A stretch of 32,926 nucleotides of DNA from a bacterium (GCA_014730075.1 WJIX01000272.1:1-32926); one strand, 5' to 3'; numbered from the stretch's first letter, positions 9,663 through 18,387 are shown. Numbers and translations are program-made. The notes: generated from the sequence alone by a model not told the origin.

Positions 9663-9816
9663 TTCGTCGCCGGCTTCTCTTACCGCCGAATCCCCGAACG
9701 CTATTCTGTATACATCTGCAACTATCTCAGATCAACTCCTTACAAACTGAATAACAACAATTACATTGTCAAGCTACCACAGATAATATCAAAAGGCAAA
9801 GACAAACAGAACGGTA

Positions 9817-10923
9817 TCAACTGCTATTTCCGGCAAAAGAATTTCTCGACTTTCTGCAGTCGGCGATGATCCTGTTGATCCTCTCTCCGGAGACTTTGGA
9901 CCTGTTCATGAGCGAGAATGAAACGAAGAGTAGCACCAGCTGTAGGATCGAAGCGGTAATAAGCGCTGTCAGACTGCCGGCCATGGTCAGGATCCCCAGA
10001 ATGCCGAACAGCAGGGAAAGAGACCAGAGAATGAAATCAACCTTTATCATCGAACCGAATCTGAAGAGCAGGACATAGTGCAGATGCTTCATATCCGCCT
10101 CGAATACCGGGTGGCCGGCAACGGCCCGGCGCAGGAAGGCAAGTACCGCGTCGGTAAGTGGTATGCTCAGCAGGAAAATGCTGCCTGCCATCCTGTAGAT
10201 AACATCCTCGGCTCCTATTACCAGGAAGATGCAGATAAGCCCGAATATGAGGCCGAAGAAGAGCGATCCGGAATCACCCATGAATATCATAGCCGGAGGG
10301 AAATTATATCTGAGAAAGGCAACCGATGCTCCCAGCACCACCACGGAGGTATAGAGTACCAGTGGAATGTCGAATATATATCCTGCCACGCAGAGCTCCG
10401 CTGCGGCAATTACTGCGATGCCGGTGGCCAGTCCATCTATCCCGTCTATCAGGTTGAAAGAACTGGTAACGGCCAGTATCCAGAGTGTTACCAGAATAAA
10501 TGCCGCCACCACGTATTGAACAGTAAGTGCAGAGCCGAAGAATCTGGCCAGAAGAAAGATTCCCCCCAGAGAGACAATTACCGAGGCCGCTATCTGGAGA
10601 AATAACTTGTACTTATAATGAAGGGACCTGAGGTCGTCAATTACACCCAGTACGAATATAATGAATCCGCTTACTATCAGGATCGGAAAGAAAACCCGGG
10701 GCAGAATCTGTTCCTCTACCAGAAACAGGAAGACGGGAACCAGCCCCACCAGAATGGCCGCTACGATTGCCACTCCACCGATATGGGCTATATCTCCATT
10801 GGCCCTGTCGTTCGGTTTCTCACATATTTTCCACCTGACAGCGATATTCCTGATCAGGGGGGTGATTACAAAACAGACCAGAAATGAGAGGGAGAAAGGA
10901 ATGATTATATCTGAATAAGACAA
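9817..10923 (-). CDS. Undecaprenyl-phosphate GlcNAc-1-phosphate transferase-like (WecA/TagO/Rfe family)
   Basis: Multi-TM; HIGGVAI, VIDDLRSL, SFNLIDGIDGLATG, FMGDSGSLFFG, HLHY motifs. Confidence 0.88.
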   Translation of the reverse strand: MSYSDIIIPFSLSFLVCFVITPLIRNIAVRWKICEKPNDRANGDIAHIGGVAIVAAILVGLVPVFLFLVEEQILPRVFFPILIVSGFIIFVLGVIDDLRSLHYKYKLFLQIAASVIVSLGGIFLLARFFGSALTVQYVVAAFILVTLWILAVTSSFNLIDGIDGLATGIAVIAAAELCVAGYIFDIPLVLYTSVVVLGASVAFLRYNFPPAMIFMGDSGSLFFGLIFGLICIFLVIGAEDVIYRMAGSIFLLSIPLTDAVLAFLRRAVAGHPVFEADMKHLHYVLLFRFGSMIKVDFILWSLSLLFGILGILTMAGSLTALITASILQLVLLFVSFSLMNRSKVSGERINRIIADCRKSRNSFAGNSS

Positions 10924-10998
10924 GATGCCCCTTCCAAAAATCGATTCGGCTGTTCACCCAAGACCGGCAGTATTATTACTGCTGATGAGACTGCCACC

Positions 10999-12093
10999 CT
11001 ACTCATCATCGAATGCTTCCTCTATTATATCCGCAATACGTACCGCTGTACGGCCATCCCACAGCGGCGGAATGTCATAATCGCCCACTTCCGCTTCCAG
11101 GACTTCCATCGCTGCCGGGTAAAGGTCTTCCGCCCTTGTCCCCACCAGCGTATTGGTGCCCATCTGAACCGTTATGGGACGTTCGGTATTGTCCCTGACC
11201 GTCAGACAGGGAACTCCCAGAACGGTGGTTTCCTCCTGAATCCCTCCTGAATCAGTGATCACCAGGCGGGCATTTTTCATTCCCTTGAGGAAGTCAAGAT
11301 ACCCCACCGGCTGGATAATCCTGAAATCTGAATTCCCGTCATCTTTGATCCCGGCCTTCTCCATGACCTTTCTGGTCCTTGGGTGCATCGGAAAAACTAC
11401 AGGGTGTGTTTCAGCCAGCCTGGCCAGGACTTCGAAGAGGGCGCGGAATTGATCGGGATCATCCACATTGGAGGGCCTGTGGAGAGTTACCAGTATGTAA
11501 TCATTGCCGCTCAGCCCCAGATCCTCCAGGATTGAGGATTCCTCCGATTTCTCAAGATAAGATTTCAGGGAGTCGATCATGATATTGCCCACGAAGAATA
11601 TCCTCTCAGTCCCAACCCCCTCCCTTTTCAGGTTGTACTCCGCTTCTGGAGAGGTAGTGAAACAGAAGTCCGAGAGTATGTCGGTTACCATTCTGTTTAT
11701 CTCCTCCGGCATCCTCTTGTCAAAACTCCTCAGCCCCGCCTCCACGTGGGCCACCGGGATATGCTGCTTGGCCCCCACCAGCGAGCAGGCCAGGGTTGAA
11801 TTAACATCCCCTACTACTATTATCAGGTCCGGCTGCTCTTTCTTCACCACCCTTTCAAACTCCACCATGACCCCGGCAGTCTGGACAGCGTGTGTCCCAG
11901 AACCTATTCCCAGGTAGATATCGGGCCTGGGCAGGTTAAGGTCGTCAAAGAATATTCTGGACATATTTTGATCATAATGCTGGCCGGTATGAACCAGGAA
12001 TGCTTCGATACCGTCCCTGGTGCCGAACTCGCGCATCAGGGGGGCAGCCTTCATGAAATTAGGCCTGGCCCCCACCACAACTGCTGCTTTCAT
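10999..12093 (-). CDS. wecB: UDP-N-acetylglucosamine 2-epimerase (non-hydrolyzing)
   Basis: GARPNFMKAAPL, HTGQHYDQNMS, HVEAGLRSFDKRMPEEINR, LVTLHRPSNVD, ITDSGGIQEE, RDNTERP. Confidence 0.93.
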   Translation of the reverse strand: MKAAVVVGARPNFMKAAPLMREFGTRDGIEAFLVHTGQHYDQNMSRIFFDDLNLPRPDIYLGIGSGTHAVQTAGVMVEFERVVKKEQPDLIIVVGDVNSTLACSLVGAKQHIPVAHVEAGLRSFDKRMPEEINRMVTDILSDFCFTTSPEAEYNLKREGVGTERIFFVGNIMIDSLKSYLEKSEESSILEDLGLSGNDYILVTLHRPSNVDDPDQFRALFEVLARLAETHPVVFPMHPRTRKVMEKAGIKDDGNSDFRIIQPVGYLDFLKGMKNARLVITDSGGIQEETTVLGVPCLTVRDNTERPITVQMGTNTLVGTRAEDLYPAAMEVLEAEVGDYDIPPLWDGRTAVRIADIIEEAFDDE

Positions 12094-12095
12094 AT

Positions 12096-13124
12096 CTAGC
12101 CTTTCCTGTTCTTAGCCTGATCCAGACGTTCCCCGTACATCCTGTCATAATATTCACTGAAGCTCCCCTCCTTTATCTTCTTCCACCACCTCTGATTCTT
12201 GCTGTACCAGCGGACGGTCTTCTCCAGGCCCTTCAGGAAAGATGTCCTGGTCTTCCACCCCAGCGCCTTTACCTTCGCCGAATTCAGAGCATACCTGCGG
12301 TCGTGCCCTGGCCTGTCAGAGACAAATTTCAGCAGGCCACTGTCGGCACCGGTAAACTCGAGTATCTTTCTGGCGATATAACGGTTCTCCTTCTCAGCTC
12401 CAGCTCCGATATTGTAGACCTCTCCTGGCTTGCCCCTCCGTCCCACCAGGTCGATCGCCCTGCAGTTATCATCAACGAATATCCAATCCCTGACATTCCT
12501 TCCGTCCCCGTAAAGTGGAAGCTCCTTCCCCTCCAGGGCGTTGGTGATGAACAGAGGTATGAACTTCTCGGGGTGCTGAAAGGGGCCGTAATTATTGGAA
12601 CTCCTGGTTATCAGAACGGGGAGCCCGTAGGTTTTGTGAAAGGCCCTGACCAGCAGGTCAGCCCCCGACTTTGATGCGGAATAGGGGCTGTTAGGCATTA
12701 TCGGGTCTGTCTCTAAGAACCTGCCCTTTTCGATACTACCGTAAACTTCATCGGTGGATACCTGCACAAAACGGGGCACTTTATGCTCCAGGGCCTTCTG
12801 CAGAAGTGTAAAGGTGCCCATTACATCCGTCCTTACGAATGAGCCGCCCTCCAGGATGGAGCGGTCCACATGTGTCTCGGCGGCGAAATTATAGATAATA
12901 TCTACTCCCGGGACCAGAAGGTCCAGGAGCTGGGCGTTACCGATATCTCCCCTGACGAAATCAAGGTGGGGGCTGCTCAGGTAACCCCTGAGGTTATCTA
13001 TATTCCCCGCGTAGGTGAGCTTATCCAGTACAATAACCCTGTTGCTGCTTTTTCGATCAAGAATCATCTTAACGAAATTGGATCCTATAAACCCGGCTCC
13101 CCCGGTAACAAGCATTTTCCTCAT
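12096..13124 (-). CDS. rfbB: dTDP-glucose 4,6-dehydratase
   Basis: TGGAGFIGSNFVK, FAAETHVDRSI, VSTDEVYGSIEKG, YSASKSGADLLVRAF, SSNNYGPFQHPEKFIPLFI, GDGRNVRDWIFVDDNCRAI, SDRPGHDRRYA. Confidence 0.95.
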   Translation of the reverse strand: MRKMLVTGGAGFIGSNFVKMILDRKSSNRVIVLDKLTYAGNIDNLRGYLSSPHLDFVRGDIGNAQLLDLLVPGVDIIYNFAAETHVDRSILEGGSFVRTDVMGTFTLLQKALEHKVPRFVQVSTDEVYGSIEKGRFLETDPIMPNSPYSASKSGADLLVRAFHKTYGLPVLITRSSNNYGPFQHPEKFIPLFITNALEGKELPLYGDGRNVRDWIFVDDNCRAIDLVGRRGKPGEVYNIGAGAEKENRYIARKILEFTGADSGLLKFVSDRPGHDRRYALNSAKVKALGWKTRTSFLKGLEKTVRWYSKNQRWWKKIKEGSFSEYYDRMYGERLDQAKNRKG

Positions 13125-13211
13125 TGTTTTAATCCTCTCACATATTCAGCGGTCTTTCCGAGTCCCTCCCGGCATTGAGAGAGAGGGACCACAGTTCGAT
13201 CATACCAGATT

Positions 13212-14516
13212 TCAACGTCCGAACGAATAATACCGGAATCCCCTGCTGTCGAGTTCGACATCCTTATATATATTACGGCAGTCAAAGATAACCTTATTCT
13301 TCATGAGCCCTTCCACCTTGTCCATATCCAGCACCCTGAACTCATTCCACTCGGTCATTATTATCAGCCCCTCGGCGTCCCGGATAGCCTCATAGGCATC
13401 ATCAGAATATTTCAGCCGGGAGCCGTACAATTCCTTCACATTATCCATCGCTATTGGATCGTAGACACTCAGCTCGGCGCCTTCATCCAGGGCCCGGTTG
13501 ATAAACCTGAGTGAAGGAGCGTGCCTTATATCGTCGGTATTAGGCTTGAACGACAGCCCCAGCAGGGCAATATTTTTCCCTGAAATATCGGAGAACTCCT
13601 CCTTTATCTTGTCCATCAGCCGGTCCACCCTGGAGTTGTTTACCTGGTCCGCACCTGATATAATCTTCAGGTCCACTCCGCTTCTCTCGGCGGTATGCAG
13701 AATAGCGGCTACATCCTTGGGGAGGCAGGAGCCTCCGTATCCGATCCCGGCATGGAGGAATTTAGGACCGATCCTGCCATCCAGACCCATTGCCTTGGCC
13801 ACATCGCTGATATCCGCGCCCAGCTCCTCGCACAGATCCGCCATCTCATTGATGAACGATATCTTTACCGCCAGGAATGAATTGCTGGCGTATTTTATCA
13901 GTTCGGCAGTTCTTACAGATGTAAACACCACCGGTGTTTCCAGGAGATAGAGGGGGCGGTATATTTCTCTCATAATCTTCCTCGCCCTGGGATTGTCAAC
14001 TCCGATAACAACCCTGTCGGGGCGCATGAAATCCTCTATCGCCGATCCCTCTCTGAGGAATTCCGGATTTGAAACCCTCTCGAACTCTATATCTTCTTTC
14101 AGGTTCTCCCTGATTATTGCCCCCACCTTCTCCGAAGTCCCTACCGGGACTGTGCTCTTCTGCACGAATACCCTGTAGCTGTCCATGCAGTAGGCCACAT
14201 CGGCTGCTACCCGGAAAACCGCGCTCAGGTCCGCCGATCCGTCGTTCCCCATGGGGGTTCCAACCGCTGAAAATATAACTCCCGAGCTGCTGACTCCCTC
14301 TTCCAGGTCAGTAGTGAAAGATAATCTTCCCGAATCCCTGTTTCTGGAGACCAGCTCCTTGAGCCCCGGTTCATATATGGGCATGACCCCGTCCTTAATC
14401 TGTGCAATCCTGTCCTCATCGATATCCACGCATATTACCTTATTACCAAAATCAGCCAGGCAGGCTCCGCTGACCAGCCCCACGTAACCGGTTCCGACCA
14501 TACATATATCAGGCAT
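13212..14516 (-). CDS. UDP-glucose/GDP-mannose dehydrogenase family (UDP-glucose 6-dehydrogenase-like)
   Basis: GTGYVGLVSGACLADFGNKVICVDID, NPEFLREGSAIEDFMRPDRVVIG, GYGGSCLPKDVAAIL, GLSFKPNTDDIRHAPSL. Track start is 14522; MPDICMVGTGYVG at 14516 is more typical. Confidence 0.92.
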   Translation of the reverse strand: MPDICMVGTGYVGLVSGACLADFGNKVICVDIDEDRIAQIKDGVMPIYEPGLKELVSRNRDSGRLSFTTDLEEGVSSSGVIFSAVGTPMGNDGSADLSAVFRVAADVAYCMDSYRVFVQKSTVPVGTSEKVGAIIRENLKEDIEFERVSNPEFLREGSAIEDFMRPDRVVIGVDNPRARKIMREIYRPLYLLETPVVFTSVRTAELIKYASNSFLAVKISFINEMADLCEELGADISDVAKAMGLDGRIGPKFLHAGIGYGGSCLPKDVAAILHTAERSGVDLKIISGADQVNNSRVDRLMDKIKEEFSDISGKNIALLGLSFKPNTDDIRHAPSLRFINRALDEGAELSVYDPIAMDNVKELYGSRLKYSDDAYEAIRDAEGLIIMTEWNEFRVLDMDKVEGLMKNKVIFDCRNIYKDVELDSRGFRYYSFGR

Positions 14517-14554
14517 TACCAACTCCCATTTCTATACTCTGCCCGGCCCGCGGA

Positions 14555-15508
14555 TTACCTGCTGTATCTGCTTTTCCAGTAATCCGCCAGGGCGGACAGC
14601 ATTTTCTCTGCCGAAATAATCCTCTTCCATCCGGTCTCGCCGGAGAGGCGGCTGTTGTCCCCGATAAAGACCGGAACATCCGCCGGCCTGAACAATTCCG
14701 GGTCCTTATCTATCTCAACCTCTATATCAAACTGTTCAATAATAATGTCAAGCCCTTCTTTTAATTTCAACCCTTCCCCTGAACAGACATTGTATACCCT
14801 GCCTGGCTTTCCCTCCTCGGACAGGATCCTGTAAGCTCTGACCACATCCCTGACATCCAGGAAATCCCTGATTATTTCCAGATTGCCGGTTTTCAGAAGA
14901 GGCTCATTTCCTCCATAAGCTATACCGGCGCATTTCTTTGCGAATGAGGGAAATACAAATAGTTCTGACTGGCCGGGCCCGGTGTGGTTGAAGCTCCTGG
15001 TTCCCAGTATATCCAGACCATATGTCCTTTGGTACTGCATAGCTATGATTGTCTGGGATGCCTTGCTGGCCGCGTAGGGATTCGCCGGATCAATTGCGGC
15101 ATCCTCTTTCAGGGGCATATCCGGGCTCTTCTTCCTGCCGTACTCCTCTCCGGATCCTACCGCAAGGACTCTGGGATTATTCCCGATCTTTCTTAATACT
15201 TCCAGCAGGTTTATGAACCCGAAAATGTTGACCCTGAATGTCTCCGCCGGCCGGGAGATCGAAACCCTTCCGGAGCTCTGGGCGGCCAGGTGTACAACCA
15301 GGTCGGGGGCAGCATCAGAAATCAGCCGCTCCAGTTCGCTCAGATCAAGAAGATCGCATTGGAAATATTCAGTCCCTTCAGGGAATATACCTTCAGCCTT
15401 CTCCGGAGATACGATATCAGTTGCCAGCACCGGGTATCCGGCCTCAGCCATCTCACGGGCCATATACCTGCCCACAAAACCATATGCTCCAGTAATCAAG
15501 ACTCGCAT
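14555..15508 (-). CDS. NAD-dependent sugar epimerase/reductase of GDP-mannose 4,6-dehydratase/GDP-4-keto-6-deoxymannose reductase type
   Basis: Extended SDR: TGAYGFVGRYMAREM, VHLAAQSSGRVS, GSGEEYG, YAASKASQTIIAMQY, TRSFNHTGPGQ, RDFLDVRDVVRAY, YNVCSGEG. Confidence 0.85.
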   Translation of the reverse strand: MRVLITGAYGFVGRYMAREMAEAGYPVLATDIVSPEKAEGIFPEGTEYFQCDLLDLSELERLISDAAPDLVVHLAAQSSGRVSISRPAETFRVNIFGFINLLEVLRKIGNNPRVLAVGSGEEYGRKKSPDMPLKEDAAIDPANPYAASKASQTIIAMQYQRTYGLDILGTRSFNHTGPGQSELFVFPSFAKKCAGIAYGGNEPLLKTGNLEIIRDFLDVRDVVRAYRILSEEGKPGRVYNVCSGEGLKLKEGLDIIIEQFDIEVEIDKDPELFRPADVPVFIGDNSRLSGETGWKRIISAEKMLSALADYWKSRYSR

Positions 15509-15516
15509 AGAGAGAC

Positions 15517-16488
15517 TCAGATAAGTTTGCCCCTCTCCGGGTTCTGGCGCCAGAATTCCAGCAGATCTGAAAGGGTTTTTTCCAGCGGGATCTCCGGGTC
15601 CCAGCCGGTATCTGCCGCGAACTTGCTGTAATCACCCTCCAGCCTGGGAACATCACTGGGCCTCAGGCGGCTTTTATCCTGTTTTACCTCCAGCTCGACA
15701 CCACTTATATCGATCAGCATATCCAGAATACTCTGGATGCCGTAGCTTCTGCCGGAGCAGATATTATATACTTCACCCGCTCTGCCCTTTTCCAGGGCAA
15801 GCCAGTAACCCCGGACCATATCCCTGACATCCGTGAAATCACGGCTGGCTTCAAGGTTGCCGACCTCCATGACCGGCTTCTTCCTGCCCGACTCTATCTC
15901 GGTTATCTGCCTGGCAAAGTCGGAGCAAACGAATACCGGGCCCCTTCTCGGGCCGGTATGATTGAATCCCCTGGTTCGTACTATCTCCATTCCGTAACTC
16001 TTATAATACTGGTAGCCCAGCATATCCTGTCCCACCTTGCTCACCCCATAGGGGCTGAGCGGCCTGAACGGGTTGCTCTCTCGGATTGGTAATTCTTCCT
16101 CCGCTACCAGCCCGTACTCCTCGCTGGAGCATGCGATCTGGATTCTGCACGACAGCCCCGCCTTCCGGACAGCCTCGAAGAGATTCAGCTCTCCCAGAAT
16201 ATTAGTGCTGAGCGACTCGCTGGGAGCATTCCAGGAGGTTGGGACAAAGGACTGCGCTGCCAGATGAAATATATAATCGGGGGAAATCTTCTCTACAACA
16301 TCCCGGGTGGAATTGGCATCCCTGAGATCGCATTCCAGGAGCTGAAGCCTGTCCCAGATATGTTCGATATTCTCGGTCCGGCTGCGCCATCTTATTATTC
16401 CAAAAAGCTCTATATCACTCTTCTCCAGGCAGAGGTCGGCCAGGTGGCTTCCGGCGAAACCGGTAATACCGGTAATCAGAACTCTCAT
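15517..16488 (-). CDS. GDP-mannose 4,6-dehydratase-like SDR
   Basis: TGITGFAGSHLADLCLE, FHLAAQSFVPTSWNAPSES, ACSSEEYGLV, YGVSKVGQDMLGYQYYKSYGM, RGFNHTGPRRG, RDFTDVRDMVRGYW, YNICSGRSY. Confidence 0.87.
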   Translation of the reverse strand: MRVLITGITGFAGSHLADLCLEKSDIELFGIIRWRSRTENIEHIWDRLQLLECDLRDANSTRDVVEKISPDYIFHLAAQSFVPTSWNAPSESLSTNILGELNLFEAVRKAGLSCRIQIACSSEEYGLVAEEELPIRESNPFRPLSPYGVSKVGQDMLGYQYYKSYGMEIVRTRGFNHTGPRRGPVFVCSDFARQITEIESGRKKPVMEVGNLEASRDFTDVRDMVRGYWLALEKGRAGEVYNICSGRSYGIQSILDMLIDISGVELEVKQDKSRLRPSDVPRLEGDYSKFAADTGWDPEIPLEKTLSDLLEFWRQNPERGKLI

Positions 16489-16739
16489 CGATTCTACCTT
16501 TCATTTAATCATACTGTCAGGGAGCGAAAGATTATCCGCCCGCCGGTAAATACATCTGAATTGTTCAGTATAATATAAATACGATTAAATGTATAATTAA
16601 ATCCAGAAAACAATTTACGCTACGCTGCGGCTCTCCTGTTGCTGCATAAGGAATTACCGGATACCTTCCGGCAACCGGCACTCCTTGATATAAAATATAA
16701 AATGAGCCGCCAGTGGACCGTCCCCCATAGCCGGTCCTC

Positions 16740-17630
16740 CTACCCGAAAAGCCCCGTGCTAAGGTACTTTTCGCCCTTATCCGGAATTATTACCGCAACT
16801 CTTCCACCCCCTGTCATTTTTCCCGCCTGGACGGCGGCATAGAGAGCCGCTCCGGAACTCATCCCCACGAATATCCCATCCGTTCTGGCCACCTTTCTTG
16901 CTGTATCGAAAGCATCTCTCGCCGATACATATATCCTGTGGTCTATTAAACCGGAATGGAACACCGCGCCACAGAAATCTTCCTCTGGATTCTGAAGCCC
17001 CTGGATCCGGTAACCCCCGGGCGGAATCACTCCAATTATCCTGGTGCCGGGGGATTCTTCCCTGAACCTGGCCGCTATACCCATGATGGTCCCTCCCGTC
17101 CCAACTCCGGCCACAACCGCATCAATCCCCTCCAGGTCACGGAGCAATTCAGCTGCGGTACCACGGTAGTGGGCATCGGTGTTGTCAGGATTGTTGAACT
17201 GGTCGGCCAGCCAGTACCTCCCGGGCTCTCTGTCAACTATTTCCCTGGCTCGATCCAGTGCCCCCCGGGTACCGTCACCCTCTCCGGTCAGCTCGAGCCT
17301 GGCCCCGTAAGTTCTGACCAGCAAACCCCTTTCGCTGCTCATCTTCTCCGACATCACTATATGTACCGGGTACCCCCTTCTGGCTCCAACCATGGCCAGT
17401 GATATGCCCATATTGCCGCTGGTTGCCTCCAGGATGGTCCTGCCGGGCCACAGTTCACCCCTCTCCTCAGCCCTCTCTATCATATTAAGTGCCACCCGGT
17501 CCTTGATCGAACCGCTGGGATTTTCTCCCTCCAGCTTGGCGAAGACCTCCACGTCCGGAAGTTCCCGGAAGCTAGTGAGTCGTACCGTGGGTGTATTCCC
17601 TATCTTCATCAGTATATTTCCATAAATCAT
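16740..17630 (-). CDS. Cysteine synthase (O-acetyl(phospho)serine sulfhydrylase, CysK/CysM family)
   Basis: IGNTPTVRL, GENPSGSIKDRVALNMI (PLP Lys), EATSGNMGISLA, GVGTGGTIMG, GMSSGAAL. Track TTG start 17651 falls in the terminator T-run; ATG 17630 with upstream AAGGA is preferred. Confidence 0.93.
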   Translation of the reverse strand: MIYGNILMKIGNTPTVRLTSFRELPDVEVFAKLEGENPSGSIKDRVALNMIERAEERGELWPGRTILEATSGNMGISLAMVGARRGYPVHIVMSEKMSSERGLLVRTYGARLELTGEGDGTRGALDRAREIVDREPGRYWLADQFNNPDNTDAHYRGTAAELLRDLEGIDAVVAGVGTGGTIMGIAARFREESPGTRIIGVIPPGGYRIQGLQNPEEDFCGAVFHSGLIDHRIYVSARDAFDTARKVARTDGIFVGMSSGAALYAAVQAGKMTGGGRVAVIIPDKGEKYLSTGLFG

Positions 17631-17649
17631 AATCTTATTCCTTCCCCCC

Positions 17650-17685
17650 AAAAAAAAAGCTCCCGGAAAATTCCGGGAGCTCGTG
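17650..17685 (-). terminator. Intrinsic terminator of the cysteine synthase leader
   Basis: Minus strand: GAGCTCCCGGAATTTTCCGGGAGCTTTTTTTTT; perfect GC-rich stem (arms 17671-17680 and 17659-17668) followed by 9 T, located between leader ORF and structural gene. Confidence 0.92.
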
Positions 17686-17743
17686 GCAAATACCTTTATT
17701 TCAAAGGGTCAACGATACACGCATCCCGGATATTTATCGGGAT
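17650..17743 (-). promoter_or_regulatory. Candidate Cys-responsive transcription attenuator with alternative 1:2, 2:3, 3:4 pairings
   Basis: Region 1 ATCCCG (17743-17738); region 2 TCCGGGATGCGTG (17730-17718, with ATCCGGGAT spanning 17731-17723); region 3 CACGAGCTCCCGGAA (17685-17671); region 4 TTCCGGGAGC (17668-17659). 1:2 = ATCCCG/CGGGAT; 2:3 = TCCGGGA/TCCCGGA plus CGTG/CACG; 3:4 = terminator. Confidence 0.82.
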
Positions 17744-17780
17744 TACAACAACAGTTTACGTGTTCGGTGACATCTCTCAT
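17709..17780 (-). CDS. 23-aa Cys-rich leader peptide MRDVTEHVNCCCNPDKYPGCVYR
   Basis: ATG AGA GAT GTC ACC GAA CAC GTA AAC TGT TGT TGT AAT CCC GAT AAA TAT CCG GGA TGC GTG TAT CGT TGA; GGAG 8 nt upstream of ATG; directly precedes terminator and cysteine synthase. Confidence 0.85.
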   Translation of the reverse strand: MRDVTEHVNCCCNPDKYPGCVYR

Positions 17781-17813
17781 ATTATCTTCTCCATTCTTTG
17801 ATCAACAGGAATA

Positions 17814-17842
17814 ATTATACCACAGAGAGCTTTTTATTTCAA
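17814..17842 (-). promoter_or_regulatory. Sigma70-type promoter for leader-cysteine synthase transcript
   Basis: Minus strand TTGAAA (17842-17837) - 17 nt - TATAAT (17819-17814). Confidence 0.85.
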
Positions 17843-17878
17843 TTAAAATATCAGCATAATCAATGCCGGATCCTCCGG

Positions 17879-18355
17879 TCAGCACCTCCTGAAATATACC
17901 AGAACAGCCGCTGAATAGACTGTCAGCGTCAGGAAGAGGTAGACCGGAAACCAGACCAGCCCTTCAAAAACAGATTCCCGGTACAGGGCATAGAGAAGGA
18001 ACATGCCAGCGATCGAGAATGGGAGAGAAAGAGCCGCAGCCCTGGTCATATCGAGCCCCTGCTTTTCGTCGAAGGCCGACTGGTTACCCCGAGCTTTCAT
18101 CACCACCGCGGAGTAGAGGTAGATAATAACCGCCGGAAGCAGGATCAGCTCGAAGTAGTGTCCGGTCATTATCCTCTCTCCCATGATCAGCGACAGGGCC
18201 AGTCCGGCGGCACCGCAGGCGATCCCGGTAATATTGATTGCATAGAAGAGTTTTTCATTCATTCTAAGCGCCTTACCCAACCTGGTTTTCGGCAGCAGAT
18301 AAAAGGCGATAACGGCAAGAACAAGAACAACTGAGACAAACAACTTGGTATTCAT
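17879..18355 (-). CDS. Small multi-TM membrane protein, unknown function
   Basis: 158 aa with about 5 hydrophobic segments; directly downstream of XRE regulator. Confidence 0.75.
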   Translation of the reverse strand: MNTKLFVSVVLVLAVIAFYLLPKTRLGKALRMNEKLFYAINITGIACGAAGLALSLIMGERIMTGHYFELILLPAVIIYLYSAVVMKARGNQSAFDEKQGLDMTRAAALSLPFSIAGMFLLYALYRESVFEGLVWFPVYLFLTLTVYSAAVLVYFRRC

Positions 18356-18387
18356 TTAAATCTCCTTTCCATATATCAGTTCAATAC

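Noticed and set aside
10078-10605. Plus-strand 175-aa ORF antisense to wecA-like gene
   Set aside because: No known motifs; antisense of a membrane-protein gene yields polar low-complexity sequence.
16489-16739. Imperfect hairpin GGACCG...CGGTCC after cysteine synthase as a strong terminator
   Set aside because: 11-nt loop, 6-bp stem and no immediate T-run; too weak to call.
17650-17780. T-box or S-box type riboswitch upstream of cysteine synthase
   Set aside because: No T-box AGGGUGGNACCGCG motif or SAM-riboswitch signature seen; leader ORF with Cys codons and overlapping arms explains the terminator better.
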